A stretch of 36,823 bases of DNA from an uncultured Ignavibacteria bacterium (GTDB lineage: Bacteria > Bacteroidota > Ignavibacteria > Tepidaquicellales > Tepidaquicellaceae), in contig CALMST010000109.1 in the NCBI GenBank assembly GCA_937872315.1, positions 1 through 36,823 on the forward strand. The letters are read 5' to 3'. The notes beneath the pieces were generated by a model, which had not been told where the DNA came from, did no database searches, and was given only the letters and a program-made list of their open reading frames with translations. Position 1 is the stretch's first letter. Each line of letters begins with the position of its first letter. Positions 15,754 to 25,039 of the stretch are shown in pieces. Position numbers and translations under genes: made by a program.

Positions 15754-17145
15754 ATGGAAACGCAAACCGAGAGTTCATACAGGGATACAATATCAATTGT
15801 TGATGATAAAGGCGGTAGGAAATGGGTTTATCCGAAAAAACCAAAAGGCAGACTTTATAATGCCAGAACAATAGTCAGCATTATTCTTCTTGCAATTTTA
15901 TTCGGTGTCCCGTTTTTAAGATCTGACGGACATCCTGTAATGCTTTTTGATATTCTGAACAGAAAAATTATTCTTTTCGGAACATTCTTTACACCTTCCG
16001 ATTATTATCTTTTCGGACTTATAATGATTTCCGCATTTGTGCTTCTCTTTCTTGTTACAGCGGTATTCGGAAGAGTATTCTGCGGATGGATATGCCCTCA
16101 GACAATTTTTCTTGAAATGGTCTTCAGAAAAATCGAATATTTTATTGAAGGTGATTATACAAGACAAATGGAGCTTAATAAAGCTCCATGGGATAATGCC
16201 AAAATAATAAAGAAGTTTTCAAAATATCTGATCTTCTTCATCCTTTCTTTCATTATTGCAAATACATTTCTTGCCTACATAATTGGTACGGACAAGTTGT
16301 TTAAGATAATGACGGATCCTATGTCAGAGCATCTTAGCGGGTTCATTTCCATTATGGTGTTTACAGGTTTGTTTTATTTTGTATTTGCCTGGTTCCGTGA
16401 ACAGGCGTGTATACTCGTCTGTCCTTACGGCAGGCTTCAGAGTGTACTTCTTAATAAGAATTCAATTGTCATAGCATATGATTTTATCAGAGGAGAACCA
16501 AGAGGTAAACTGAGCAAAGTCAGTGAAAAGAAGACCGGTGACTGCATAGACTGTAAAAAATGTGTCTATGTCTGTCCTACGGGTATTGATATCCGTAACG
16601 GAACACAACTGGAATGCGTGAACTGTACTGCCTGTATAGATGCCTGTGATTCTATAATGGATTCGATCAATAAGCCAAGAGGACTCATAAGATTTGATTC
16701 GATTGAAGGTATAGAGACGAAGACAAAACTGAAATTTACTGCAAGAGTCGCCGGGTATATTGCAGTGCTGCTGGTTTTGATAACAATCACAACACTTATG
16801 TTCACTTCAAGAAAGGATATTGATGTGAGTATATTAAGGACTCAGGGTATGCTCTATCAGAAAATAGAAGGAAACAAGGTCAGTAACCTTTATAATATTA
16901 AGATCTCAAATAAGACTTTTAATGACCTGCCTGTAAGTTTTAAACTGAATAATATATCAGGTGAAATAAAAGTGATCGGTGAAAATGTTAATCTTAAAGC
17001 GGCGGGAATTTATGAGGGAAGTTTAATGGTAATAATTCCTGAAGAAAGTATTAAGACCGTAAACACTCCTATTACTATAGATGTATATACGGGTGATAAA
17101 TTAATTATAAAAGAAGAGACCTCTTTTTTAGGTCCTGTAAATTAA
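15754..17145 (+). CDS. ccoG: cbb3 assembly ferredoxin-like protein CcoG
   Basis: 463 residues. There are about five helices (40-55, 86-105, 158-177, 198-213, 332-350). The N-terminal part has CGWICPQTIFLE (Cys110, Cys114) and CILVCPYGRLQS. A 2x[4Fe-4S] ferredoxin domain follows, with CIDCKKCVYVCP (264, 267, 270, 274) and CVNCTACIDAC (288, 291, 294, 298). The C-terminal Ig-like domain (about 355-463) is the CcoG/RdxA type. CcoG is thought to reduce copper for insertion into the oxidase. It starts 4 nt after the ccoP stop. Confidence 0.94.
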   Translation: METQTESSYRDTISIVDDKGGRKWVYPKKPKGRLYNARTIVSIILLAILFGVPFLRSDGHPVMLFDILNRKIILFGTFFTPSDYYLFGLIMISAFVLLFLVTAVFGRVFCGWICPQTIFLEMVFRKIEYFIEGDYTRQMELNKAPWDNAKIIKKFSKYLIFFILSFIIANTFLAYIIGTDKLFKIMTDPMSEHLSGFISIMVFTGLFYFVFAWFREQACILVCPYGRLQSVLLNKNSIVIAYDFIRGEPRGKLSKVSEKKTGDCIDCKKCVYVCPTGIDIRNGTQLECVNCTACIDACDSIMDSINKPRGLIRFDSIEGIETKTKLKFTARVAGYIAVLLVLITITTLMFTSRKDIDVSILRTQGMLYQKIEGNKVSNLYNIKISNKTFNDLPVSFKLNNISGEIKVIGENVNLKAAGIYEGSLMVIIPEESIKTVNTPITIDVYTGDKLIIKEETSFLGPVN

Positions 17146-17149
17146 TAAT

Positions 17150-17599
17150 ATGAAAATAAGCTGGGGAGTAAAAATAATTATAACTTTTATAATTTTTGCG
17201 GCGGGTATTTTCACAATGGTCGCTGTATCAATGATGAATGATACTGATCTTGTAAGTGAAAACTATTATGAGCAGGAGATCAAATATCAGGACCAGATAG
17301 ATCTGCTTAATAAATCTGCACACCTTAACGAGATTGTTAATCTGACACAGGAAGGAAATGAGCTTATCCTGAATGTTTCAGAACTTGTAAAGGAAGGCGA
17401 AAATTCTTATTCGGGAAAAATACTGTTTTACAGAGGCTCTGATGCAAAAAAAGATTTTGATATTCCGTTTGATCCGGACAGTAACGGGATCCAGAAAATA
17501 AATTCGGAAAAACTTGCTAAAGGTTACTGGAAAGTCAGTCTTAAACTCATAAAAAACGGGGATGACTACTTTGTTGAGAAAAAAATTTTTGTAAATTGA
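17150..17599 (+). CDS. ccoH: cbb3 assembly protein CcoH (FixH-like)
   Basis: 149 residues. One N-terminal helix (about 8-27) is followed by DTDLVSENYYEQEIKYQDQI, the FixH signature for a periplasmic domain, and a beta-rich remainder ending in KGYWKVSLKLI. It starts 4 nt after ccoG and closes the cbb3 gene set. It helps assemble and stabilise the oxidase. No clear terminator follows. Confidence 0.9.
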   Translation: MKISWGVKIIITFIIFAAGIFTMVAVSMMNDTDLVSENYYEQEIKYQDQIDLLNKSAHLNEIVNLTQEGNELILNVSELVKEGENSYSGKILFYRGSDAKKDFDIPFDPDSNGIQKINSEKLAKGYWKVSLKLIKNGDDYFVEKKIFVN

Positions 17600-17762
17600 G
17601 ATCTTTGTAAACTGATAAAAAAATATAATATCCGGTATTCAAACCATTAACCGCTGTTTTTTACTGCCTGTCTTTCTTACATACTTAAAACATCCCATTT
17701 CCCCAAAATATTTCAGATAAGATTAGTTTCCCAATAACTGTTGAATTGTTATTCAGATATAT

Positions 17763-18506
17763 ATGAATTATTTTGATGCTCATAAAAGGTATATTATGTC
17801 AAAAAAATTTCAGACACCATTCTGTGAAACATGCCAGGCAAGGATAGGTTCAATATTCTGCGAACTTACGGAAGATGAATTGTTAAATATTTCTGCGCAA
17901 AAACATTGTAATTTTTATCTGAAAGGCCAGCAGATCTTTACCGAAGGAAATTTTCCGACAGGGTTACATTGTGTAAATAAGGGAAAAATAAAAGTTTCCC
18001 AGAGCGGATTTGAAGGTAAAGAACAGATCATTAGACTTGCCAAAGAAGGCGATATTCTTGGTTACAGATCACTTGTCAGCGGTGATGCCTATACTGCTTC
18101 TGCTATAGCAATTGAAGATTCAAAAGTATGTTTGATCCCTAAAACTCTTTTTTTCGAAATGATAAGGATGAATCCTGAAATTACAGGAAAAATAATGAAA
18201 CTGCTTGCGTCAGATCTGAAAGATGCAGAAAATAAAATTACAAATCTGGCTCAGAAACCTGTTATAGAAAGACTTGCTGAAGCTATTCTTATGCTCAGGG
18301 AATATTATGGTTTTATAAAAGATGAAAATTCACTTACTATTACAATTACCAGAGAAGAGATCGCCAACATTGTCGGAACTGCTACAGAAACTGCCATACG
18401 AATCTTATCAGAACTCAAACGCGAAGGTATAATCGCTCTCGATGGAAAAAAGATTAAGATACTGAATATTGATGCCCTGATTAAACTGGCTAATCTGTAT
18501 GATTAG
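17763..18506 (+). CDS. Crp/Fnr-family transcription regulator, possible Fe-S oxygen sensor
   Basis: 247 residues from the ATG at 17763. A second ATG at 17796 follows an AAAAGG stretch and gives 236 residues, so the start is open. The cyclic-nucleotide-binding fold spans about 45-150 (GQQIFTEGNFPTGLHCVNKGKIKV, then GDILGYRSLVSG). The HTH_Crp domain (about 165-240) has ITREEIANIVGTATETAIRILSELK; the recognition helix carries E..xxR like Fnr and Crp, but with Ile where Fnr has Ser212. The N-terminus has FCETCQARIGSIFC (Cys21, Cys24, Cys33), plus Cys49 and Cys70 as possible fourth ligands, so a [4Fe-4S] cluster is plausible. Its place right after the cbb3 operon, and TGAY-N4-RTCA palindromes before usp and ccoI, suggest it controls both. 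Confidence 0.85.
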   Translation: MNYFDAHKRYIMSKKFQTPFCETCQARIGSIFCELTEDELLNISAQKHCNFYLKGQQIFTEGNFPTGLHCVNKGKIKVSQSGFEGKEQIIRLAKEGDILGYRSLVSGDAYTASAIAIEDSKVCLIPKTLFFEMIRMNPEITGKIMKLLASDLKDAENKITNLAQKPVIERLAEAILMLREYYGFIKDENSLTITITREEIANIVGTATETAIRILSELKREGIIALDGKKIKILNIDALIKLANLYD

Positions 18507-18576
18507 GTATTAAGTATTAGGTATTAAGTATTAAGTATTAAGTATTTGGTATTAAGTATTAAGTATTAGGTATTGG
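18507..18576 (+). repeat. Heptamer tandem repeat (GTATTAR)x10
   Basis: Ten 7-nt units run directly from the stop codon of the Crp/Fnr gene. Eight are GTATTAA or GTATTAG, and two vary (GTATTTG, GTATTGG). The same heptamer, inverted, occurs at the right window edge. The site lies in the convergent gap between the regulator and the first arylsulfotransferase-like gene. Such heptamer satellites are prone to copy-number change. Confidence 0.9.
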
Positions 18577-18626
18577 GTGTATAATACTTTTTTAAGAAAT
18601 CTGCATTTTGTAAAGAATTAAAAAAT

Positions 18627-20639
18627 CTACGGAGTTACGGCAACAACAAACATTCCCGAATTATTAAAAGCTAACAGTACATCTGACACATCCGAGATAT
18701 TATCACCGGTTATATCTGACAACTCATATCCTGTAATGAAATTTATAGCATCATTATAAATATACAACACGTCACCCATTTCTATATAAGAATCATTATT
18801 CACATCACCGCTATAGACAGCAAAAACATCCGGGGAACTGTCAACCTGAATGAGATTACTTCCGAATGCTTTTGACGAATTTTCAGTCATGTCATAACTG
18901 ACAGTTGAGCCGTTTGTAAATATTACACCTCCCGCCTTGCTCCAAGTTTCTAAACTGTTCCTGTGTTTAACGGTAATGAAATAAGTGCCTCCGGGTGTAT
19001 TCCTGAAATTAAAACCTGCGGTGAGTGTTGCAGAATCTAAAACTGCTATAGAAGTATCAATTATTTCAAAAGGTGAATTTATATTTCTAACATAAGCAGT
19101 AACAGTATCACTCCTTCTCATTGTGCCGGCGGAATTGTCATAAAATCCTTCAATGGCTAATTTAAGCTCCAGATCAACATCCAGTATCTCAAAGAATCCT
19201 CTGTATGATCTTATCCCTTGTTCAAATGTAAGCTGAAGAGCAATATCACCTGCGGGAGTTATTTCGGAAAATGTGCCGACCGGAGAAGCGCCCCAGCATA
19301 TAACCGTATTTCCGTTACTGAGTCTTTGTACAGAACCTGTGGCGTTTCCGTAAATAACAGGATCATTTATATACTGCCATACAAGAGTTGCAGTTTTATT
19401 CGTCTCGTCAAGCTGATATTCCACTGCTCTGGAAAAATTAGGTGTATGGAAATTACCATTATCATACATTGTAATATTTCCGTTTGCGATCCGTCTTATG
19501 TCATGCTGATAGGTAAATTCAACCGAATCATTAAAAATTGTAAACTCATTATTTATTCCTCCGAAACGCCAGATGATATCGCCTGTTGCCCGGCTTATTT
19601 TAGTTATCTCGCTCATATGTCTGCAGGACATCATAATGTTACCGTCATCATCGGGTTCGACGGCATTTCCGTGGACATAATCAATTAATGAATCAGTAAG
19701 ATCAATATGGTTTGCATCTGTGATCTGAAAATGATCCCAGCTTCTCCATTGAAAGACGACGTTTCTGTCAGGATCAAGTTCCTGAATTATGAATCCCGTC
19801 ACAATTGCGTTTGGATTTCCGCCGGGCACGATCACACTCATGTCTACCGGCTGAGGATCATAACTTGTAAGCAGATAATTTCCATTGTCAAGTAATTGCA
19901 TGTCATGAATATTTGTAATGTAACCGTTACCGCAATAAAAACTGTCATTGACATTAAAATCGTTATCCATCGAAAGAAACATTCTTCTTGTTCTTGAATA
20001 ATAAGTCATGAGTCCGTTTGGCTGTCTTTTAAAATCCACTACGCCATTAGGTTCCTCTCTTGTAAAAACCGGATTTCCATTCTCATCTGCTATAATTAAA
20101 TGCGGCGGGTATAATATATTCTGTGAACTGTTTGTATAAAGCAAACCGGATGTGGGATTATTGGAGATTTCCACGGTTAATGCCGGTGCCGGGAGCATAG
20201 AATAATTATTTGAATTTACATTTCTGTTGAATGAAGGATCTTCATCATCATAGTACCTGAGCGCATCAACTTCAAGTTTTGCTTTTTGAGTATAGAATGA
20301 AAAGGACATATTATGGTTTTTCATACCTGTGGTTTTTACATTTTTCAGCTCAACATTTACTTTTTCATTTAATGCAAAAGGCTGATCCGGTTTAAAGATC
20401 AAAGACTGTTTGTCCCTCGTGAATATGATCCCGCCTTTGTGAATACCGCTGACCGATCCTGAAACAATTAATTTTGATGTGATATCCCGTGTGAGAATTT
20501 TTTCATCAAAACTGATAATTATGTTGTTTTCGGTATTTACAGATCCGGCATTATCTGTCGGGTCGGTGTAGATGATCTTTGCATTTGTCAAATTAAAGTT
20601 TGAAAATAAAATTACAAGAATTGTCAGGATGGATTTCAT
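18627..20639 (-). CDS. Exported arylsulfotransferase-like protein with Big_5 and dockerin-like C-terminal module, paralogue 1
   Basis: 670 residues. A signal peptide (1-20, cleavage after TNA) is followed by an SbsA/Big_5-type Ig-like domain (about 24-117: IIYTDPTDNAGSV, IIISFDEKI, SLIFKPDQPFALNEKVNV). Next is a beta-propeller of the arylsulfotransferase family (about 145-490) with VVFQWRSWDHFQ, DYVHGNAVE (His323), SCRHMSEITK, TGDIIWRFGG, YQHDIRR (His379) and MYDNGNFH. The C-terminal module (about 495-670) contains VKHRNSLETWSKAGG and two EF-hand-like segments (GDVNNDSYIEMGDV, DITGDNISDVSDV) and ends FVVAVTP. The family transfers sulfate between phenols, but many members of this second type have unknown activity. 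It is the first of three tandem copies, and no lipobox is seen. Confidence 0.82.
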   Translation of the reverse strand: MKSILTILVILFSNFNLTNAKIIYTDPTDNAGSVNTENNIIISFDEKILTRDITSKLIVSGSVSGIHKGGIIFTRDKQSLIFKPDQPFALNEKVNVELKNVKTTGMKNHNMSFSFYTQKAKLEVDALRYYDDEDPSFNRNVNSNNYSMLPAPALTVEISNNPTSGLLYTNSSQNILYPPHLIIADENGNPVFTREEPNGVVDFKRQPNGLMTYYSRTRRMFLSMDNDFNVNDSFYCGNGYITNIHDMQLLDNGNYLLTSYDPQPVDMSVIVPGGNPNAIVTGFIIQELDPDRNVVFQWRSWDHFQITDANHIDLTDSLIDYVHGNAVEPDDDGNIMMSCRHMSEITKISRATGDIIWRFGGINNEFTIFNDSVEFTYQHDIRRIANGNITMYDNGNFHTPNFSRAVEYQLDETNKTATLVWQYINDPVIYGNATGSVQRLSNGNTVICWGASPVGTFSEITPAGDIALQLTFEQGIRSYRGFFEILDVDLELKLAIEGFYDNSAGTMRRSDTVTAYVRNINSPFEIIDTSIAVLDSATLTAGFNFRNTPGGTYFITVKHRNSLETWSKAGGVIFTNGSTVSYDMTENSSKAFGSNLIQVDSSPDVFAVYSGDVNNDSYIEMGDVLYIYNDAINFITGYELSDITGDNISDVSDVLLAFNNSGMFVVAVTP

Positions 20640-20738
20640 GAATTACTGTTATAATTTATAAAAAACTATTTTATTATTAATTAATACTATGGGATTTTTA
20701 CCGATTGTATCTTAAGGCAAAAGTTAATTTAAATTACT

Positions 20739-20779
20739 AAAAAAAAAAATAATAAAAAGGCGGTTGCTATTCCGCCTTT
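20739..20779 (-). terminator. Rho-independent terminator of paralogue 2
   Basis: On the minus strand AAAGGCGG-N8-CCGCCTTT (20756-20763/20772-20779) is a perfect 8-bp stem. It is followed by a T-rich run of about 17 nt (20739-20755). It lies 39 nt past the stop of the gene at 20818-22830 and before the start of the next paralogue, so the copies look separately terminated. Confidence 0.9.
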
Positions 20780-20817
20780 CAGTATTGGTTTTGATAAGAA
20801 AATATGGAGTATTTACT

Positions 20818-22830
20818 CTAAGGTGTTACCGTTCCAACAAATAAAATAGAATTATTGGAAGCAATCAGGACATCAGCAAGTCCGGCAATATTGTTTCCGT
20901 TAAGATCGGAGTCTATATAACCAGCTGCAAAATCAACAGCATCATTAAATGTGTATATCACATCAGATAGTTCGATGAAATCATCATTAACAACGTCACC
21001 GCTGTATAATGCAAAAATATCAGGTGAGCTGTTAACCTGAACAAGATTATTTCCAAACGCTTTTGAAGAATTATCAGTCATGTCATAACTTACTGATGAG
21101 CCGTTGGTAAATGATTCACCACCCGCTTTACTCCATGTTTCAAGACTGTTTCTGTGTTTAACGGTTATATAAAAGTCTCCTGTAGGAGTATTCTTCAATT
21201 TGAAATTTCCCGTAAAAGTGAGAGAGTCAATAACCGCTATGGATGTATCTATGATATCAAAAGGCGCTGCAATGTTTCTTATAAAAACTGTTGCAGTATC
21301 ACTCATATTAAGAATATTATTTGCATTATCATAAAATCCTTCTATGGCAATTTTCAGATCAAGATCAATGTCCAGGATCTCAAAGAAGCCGCGGTAAGAA
21401 CCTATTCCGGGTTCAAATGATAATTCAAGTCTGATCTCACCCTCCGGGGTTACTTCAGAAAAAGTGCCGGGACTGGAAGCTCCCCAGAATATCAGAGTGT
21501 TTCCGTTTTCCAGTCTCTGAGCCGAACCTCTCGCATTACCGTAAATATCAGGAGAGTTTCTGTACTCCCATACCAGTGTTGCTGTTTTATTTATTTCATC
21601 AAGCTGATATTCCACAGCTCTGGAAAACAGGGTACTGTGAAAGTTTCCATTATCAAAAATAGTAATATTACCGTTATCAATTCTTCTGATATCATGCTGA
21701 TAACTTATCTCAATGGAATCATTTGGAAAAGTAAATTCATTATTGATACCGCCTAATCTCCATATAATGTCACCGGTAGCGCGGTTGATCTTTGTGATCT
21801 CGCTCATGTGTCTGCAGGAGATAAGAATATTACCGTCATCATCCTGCTCCACTGCATTGCCGTGAACGTAATCTATCAGTGAATCAGTAAGATCAATATG
21901 ATTAGCATCGGTTATATTGAAATGATCCCAGCTTCTCCATTGAAAGACAACATTTCTGTCCGGATCAATCTCCTGGACAATCAGTCCCGTGACAATTGCA
22001 TTAGTATTACCTCCGGGGACGATCTGACTCATATCCACGGGTTGCGGATCATAACTCATTATCAGGTAATTGCCGTTAGCAAGAAACTGCAGGTCATGAA
22101 TGTCAGTCGAATATCCGTTGCCGCAGTAAAAACTGTCTGTTATGTTATAATCATTATCCATCGAGAAATATTTCTGGCGGTCTCTTGAAAAGTATGTCAT
22201 CACTCCGTTTGGCTGTCTTTTAAAATCCAGTACCTGATTGACCTCCTCGCGGGTGAAAAAATAACTACCGTTTTCATTTGCAATAAGCAGATGAGCTTTA
22301 TTATAAAAATTCTTAAAGTTATTGGTATAGATCAGACCTGAAGTCGGATTGTTATATATAACGGGAGTTAAAGGCGGAGCAGGTAAAGAGGAATAATTAT
22401 CTGAAGTTACAAATTTGTTGTAAGACGGATCTTCTTCATCAAAATACTTCATTGCATCAAATTCAATTTTCTTTTTCTCAGTCTGAAATGAATATGAGAC
22501 ATTGTTATTATAAGATCGCGAAGTTGATAAAATTGAAAGATTTACAGATACTGTCTCATTGAATTCAAACGGATGATAAGGTTTGAATAATAAACTTTTT
22601 CTGTCAGGGGTTATAACTGTCTCGCCGGAATGTACTCCGCTGACTGAACCGGTGACGGTCAATGCCGGACCTGAAGGAGAATTGAGAATCGTTCCGTCAA
22701 AAGTTAATATGATGCCGTTATCTATGCTGACGTGCGCTGCGTTTTTTACCGGATCAGTATAAACAACATCTGCATGAGCATTTTTAAGGCATACAGAAAG
22801 TAAAAATAAGAAAAGAACATAAGTTTTCAT
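20818..22830 (-). CDS. Exported arylsulfotransferase-like protein, paralogue 2
   Basis: 670 residues, the same length and domain order as its two neighbours: signal peptide (1-20, ending KNAHA), Big_5-type Ig-like domain (about 24-117), arylsulfotransferase-type propeller (about 145-490) and dockerin-like C-terminal module. Key segments are VVFQWRSWDHFN, DYVHGNAVE, SCRHMSEITKINR, DIIWRLGG, SYQHDIRR and FDNGNFH. The tail has GDVVNDDFIELSDV and DLNGNNIAGLADV and ends FVGTVTP. Conservation is highest in the propeller core and in the C-terminal ETWSKAGG block, and lowest in the Ig-like domain. It has its own terminator downstream. The substrate is unknown. Confidence 0.82.
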   Translation of the reverse strand: MKTYVLFLFLLSVCLKNAHADVVYTDPVKNAAHVSIDNGIILTFDGTILNSPSGPALTVTGSVSGVHSGETVITPDRKSLLFKPYHPFEFNETVSVNLSILSTSRSYNNNVSYSFQTEKKKIEFDAMKYFDEEDPSYNKFVTSDNYSSLPAPPLTPVIYNNPTSGLIYTNNFKNFYNKAHLLIANENGSYFFTREEVNQVLDFKRQPNGVMTYFSRDRQKYFSMDNDYNITDSFYCGNGYSTDIHDLQFLANGNYLIMSYDPQPVDMSQIVPGGNTNAIVTGLIVQEIDPDRNVVFQWRSWDHFNITDANHIDLTDSLIDYVHGNAVEQDDDGNILISCRHMSEITKINRATGDIIWRLGGINNEFTFPNDSIEISYQHDIRRIDNGNITIFDNGNFHSTLFSRAVEYQLDEINKTATLVWEYRNSPDIYGNARGSAQRLENGNTLIFWGASSPGTFSEVTPEGEIRLELSFEPGIGSYRGFFEILDIDLDLKIAIEGFYDNANNILNMSDTATVFIRNIAAPFDIIDTSIAVIDSLTFTGNFKLKNTPTGDFYITVKHRNSLETWSKAGGESFTNGSSVSYDMTDNSSKAFGNNLVQVNSSPDIFALYSGDVVNDDFIELSDVIYTFNDAVDFAAGYIDSDLNGNNIAGLADVLIASNNSILFVGTVTP

Positions 22831-22864
22831 TTTATCATTATTTAATTAAAAAAAACTTTTCCTT

Positions 22865-22887
22865 ATTGCTTTAAACTAAAAAGCAAT
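22865..22887. other. Leader hairpin before paralogue 2
   Basis: ATTGCTTT (22865-22872) and AAAGCAAT (22880-22887) form a perfect 8-bp stem around 7 nt. It is 34 nt upstream of the start of the minus-strand gene ending at 20818. It may be a leader hairpin or an operator; a T-run 11 nt later on the minus strand is too far for a good terminator. Confidence 0.45.
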
Positions 22888-22916
22888 ATAATATCATAAC
22901 TGATGGATCACGTAAT

Positions 22917-22965
22917 AAAATCAAAACCCGGTTTATCCTTTTTAATAACAAAAGTTAAACCGGGT
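22917..22965 (-). terminator. Probable terminator of paralogue 3
   Basis: ACCCGGTTTA (22926-22935) and TAAACCGGGT (22956-22965) form a perfect 10-bp stem with a 20-nt loop. On the minus strand it is followed by TTTGATTTTA. It lies 61 nt past the stop of the gene at 23027-25039. The long loop and broken T-run make it weaker than the one at 20739-20779. Confidence 0.65.
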
Positions 22966-23026
22966 GAAATAAACAGAGATATTTCTTTATATCCTAAGGC
23001 AATGTAAAATTGCTTGTTAAGATTGT

Positions 23027-25039
23027 TCAGGGTGTTATTGAGCTTACAAATTTTCCGGAGTTATTAAATGTTATCAAAACGTCAGTGAGATCGGAGATAT
23101 TGTTCCCTGTAACATCAGACAATTTATAACCCGTAACAAAATTGCCGGCATCGTTATTAATGTATACAACATCTGTAAGGTCTATAAACAGATCATTATT
23201 TATGTCGCCGCTGTAATTTGCAAATACTACAGGAGAGGCATCGACCTGTGTTAAATTATTTCCGTAAGCTTTAGAAGATGTGTTAGTCATGTCATAGTTT
23301 ACCGTAAAACCGTTTGAGAATAATTCCCCGCCGGCTTTGCTCCATGTTTCAAGACTGTTTCTGTGTTTTACGGTAATGTAATAAGTTCCGGTTGGTGAAT
23401 TTTTAAAAATGAAATTTGCATACAGTGTTACTGAATCCACTACTGCCCTTGCAGTGTCAATAATATTGAACGGGGAAGTAATGCTTCTTAAGTATGCTGT
23501 TACTGTATCTCTCTGGTTAAGAGTATTGGTTGCTGATTTATAGAATCCTTCCATTGCAAGTTTCAGATCAAGATTCTGATTCAGCACTTCAAAATATCCT
23601 CTGTATGCCCCGAGTCCGAGTTCAAAGGAAATTTCAAGAGCAATTGTTCCCTGCGGAGTAACTTCTGTAAAAGTAGGTGTTGACGCGGCTCCCCAGCAAA
23701 TGAATGTATTTCCGTTACTGAGTCTTTGAGCTGAACCTCTAGCAGGTCCATAGATTTCAGGAATGTTTCTGTATTGCCAGACTCTTGTTGCGATTTTATT
23801 TACTTCATCAAGCTGATATTCGACTGCTCTTGAAAAAGAAGGTGAATGATAATTACCATTATCAAACAGAGTAATATTGCCATTTGAAATTCTCCTTATA
23901 TCATGCTGATAGCTGAACATAATTGAATCGTTGGGAAAAGCAAACTGGTTGTTTTTTCCGCTCAAGCGCCATATTATTGCGCCTGTGGTTCTGTTGATCT
24001 TTGTGATCTCACTCATGTGACGGTTTGAGATCAATATATTGCCATCGTCATCCTTTTCAATAGCATTACCGTGAACATAATCGATTAAAGAATCAGTAAG
24101 GCTGATGTTAATACAGTCCGTGATCTGAAAATGATCCCAGCTTCTCCATTGAAAAACTACATTCCTTGCAGGGTCAAGTTCCTGAATTATCAGACCGGTG
24201 ACAATAGCATTTGGATTACCTCCTGCCACAACCTGACTCATATCCACAGGCTGTGGATCATATGCCATTAATAAATAATTTCCGTTGCTAAGTACCTGGA
24301 GTTCGTGTAGATCTGTAGTATAACCATTACCTGTATAAAAACTGTCAATGATGTTATAGCTGTTATCCATTGCCCTGAATACTTTTTTTAATCTGTCAAA
24401 ATACGTCATCAAACCGTTTGGCTGTCTTTTGAAATCAACATTTGGCTGAGGTGACTGAAGACCATATACAGGATTTCCTTCTTCATCCGCAATCAGAATA
24501 TGTGATGGATTAAAAAAGTTAGGGAAATTATTTGTATAAATTAAACCATTGGTTGGATTATTGGAAATTGAAGGCGTAAGTAAAGGAGCAGGCAGTGATG
24601 AATAGCTGTCCTTAACTTCCAGTCTGTTATAATCAGGATCTTCATCATTGAAATATTTCATAACATCAACATCCAGCTTCACTTTTTGCGTCTGAAATGT
24701 AAAAGACCGGCTGTTATCCGCAGTACCGGTAGTCCTGACATTTGCTAAATTTACTGTAACAGTTTCGTTGAATTGAAACGGCTGATGCGGTTTGAAAATT
24801 AAAGTTCTGTTATCACCGGTAATAACAATGTTTCCGGTATGAACACCGCTTTTAGAACCTGTAACCGTGATAAGTGAGTTAAGATCAGAACCGGTTATGT
24901 TTCCGTCAAATGTAAAGATTATATTATTCTCTATGCTGACATACTGCGCGTTGTTTACAGGATCAGAATAGATTATTTTTGCCTGGGAGATATTTATGCC
25001 GGCAAATAAAAACACTAAAAATAGAACTGTAGCCTTCAT
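23027..25039 (-). CDS. Exported arylsulfotransferase-like protein, paralogue 3 (diverged in the core)
   Basis: 670 residues with the same plan: signal peptide (1-20, ending ISQA), Big_5-type Ig-like domain, propeller and dockerin-like C-terminal module ending FVSSITP. Most core segments are kept: VVFQWRSWDHFQ, DYVHGNAIE, NRHMSEITKINR, SYQHDIRR and FDNGNYH. Two positions shared by the other two copies differ. TDANHIDLTD has become TDCINISLTD, losing a histidine, and WRLGG or WRFGG has become WRLSG. This copy may therefore differ in substrate or activity. The sequence upstream of the start has no recognised promoter, and the intergenic region there is long. Confidence 0.82.
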   Translation of the reverse strand: MKATVLFLVFLFAGINISQAKIIYSDPVNNAQYVSIENNIIFTFDGNITGSDLNSLITVTGSKSGVHTGNIVITGDNRTLIFKPHQPFQFNETVTVNLANVRTTGTADNSRSFTFQTQKVKLDVDVMKYFNDEDPDYNRLEVKDSYSSLPAPLLTPSISNNPTNGLIYTNNFPNFFNPSHILIADEEGNPVYGLQSPQPNVDFKRQPNGLMTYFDRLKKVFRAMDNSYNIIDSFYTGNGYTTDLHELQVLSNGNYLLMAYDPQPVDMSQVVAGGNPNAIVTGLIIQELDPARNVVFQWRSWDHFQITDCINISLTDSLIDYVHGNAIEKDDDGNILISNRHMSEITKINRTTGAIIWRLSGKNNQFAFPNDSIMFSYQHDIRRISNGNITLFDNGNYHSPSFSRAVEYQLDEVNKIATRVWQYRNIPEIYGPARGSAQRLSNGNTFICWGAASTPTFTEVTPQGTIALEISFELGLGAYRGYFEVLNQNLDLKLAMEGFYKSATNTLNQRDTVTAYLRSITSPFNIIDTARAVVDSVTLYANFIFKNSPTGTYYITVKHRNSLETWSKAGGELFSNGFTVNYDMTNTSSKAYGNNLTQVDASPVVFANYSGDINNDLFIDLTDVVYINNDAGNFVTGYKLSDVTGNNISDLTDVLITFNNSGKFVSSITP

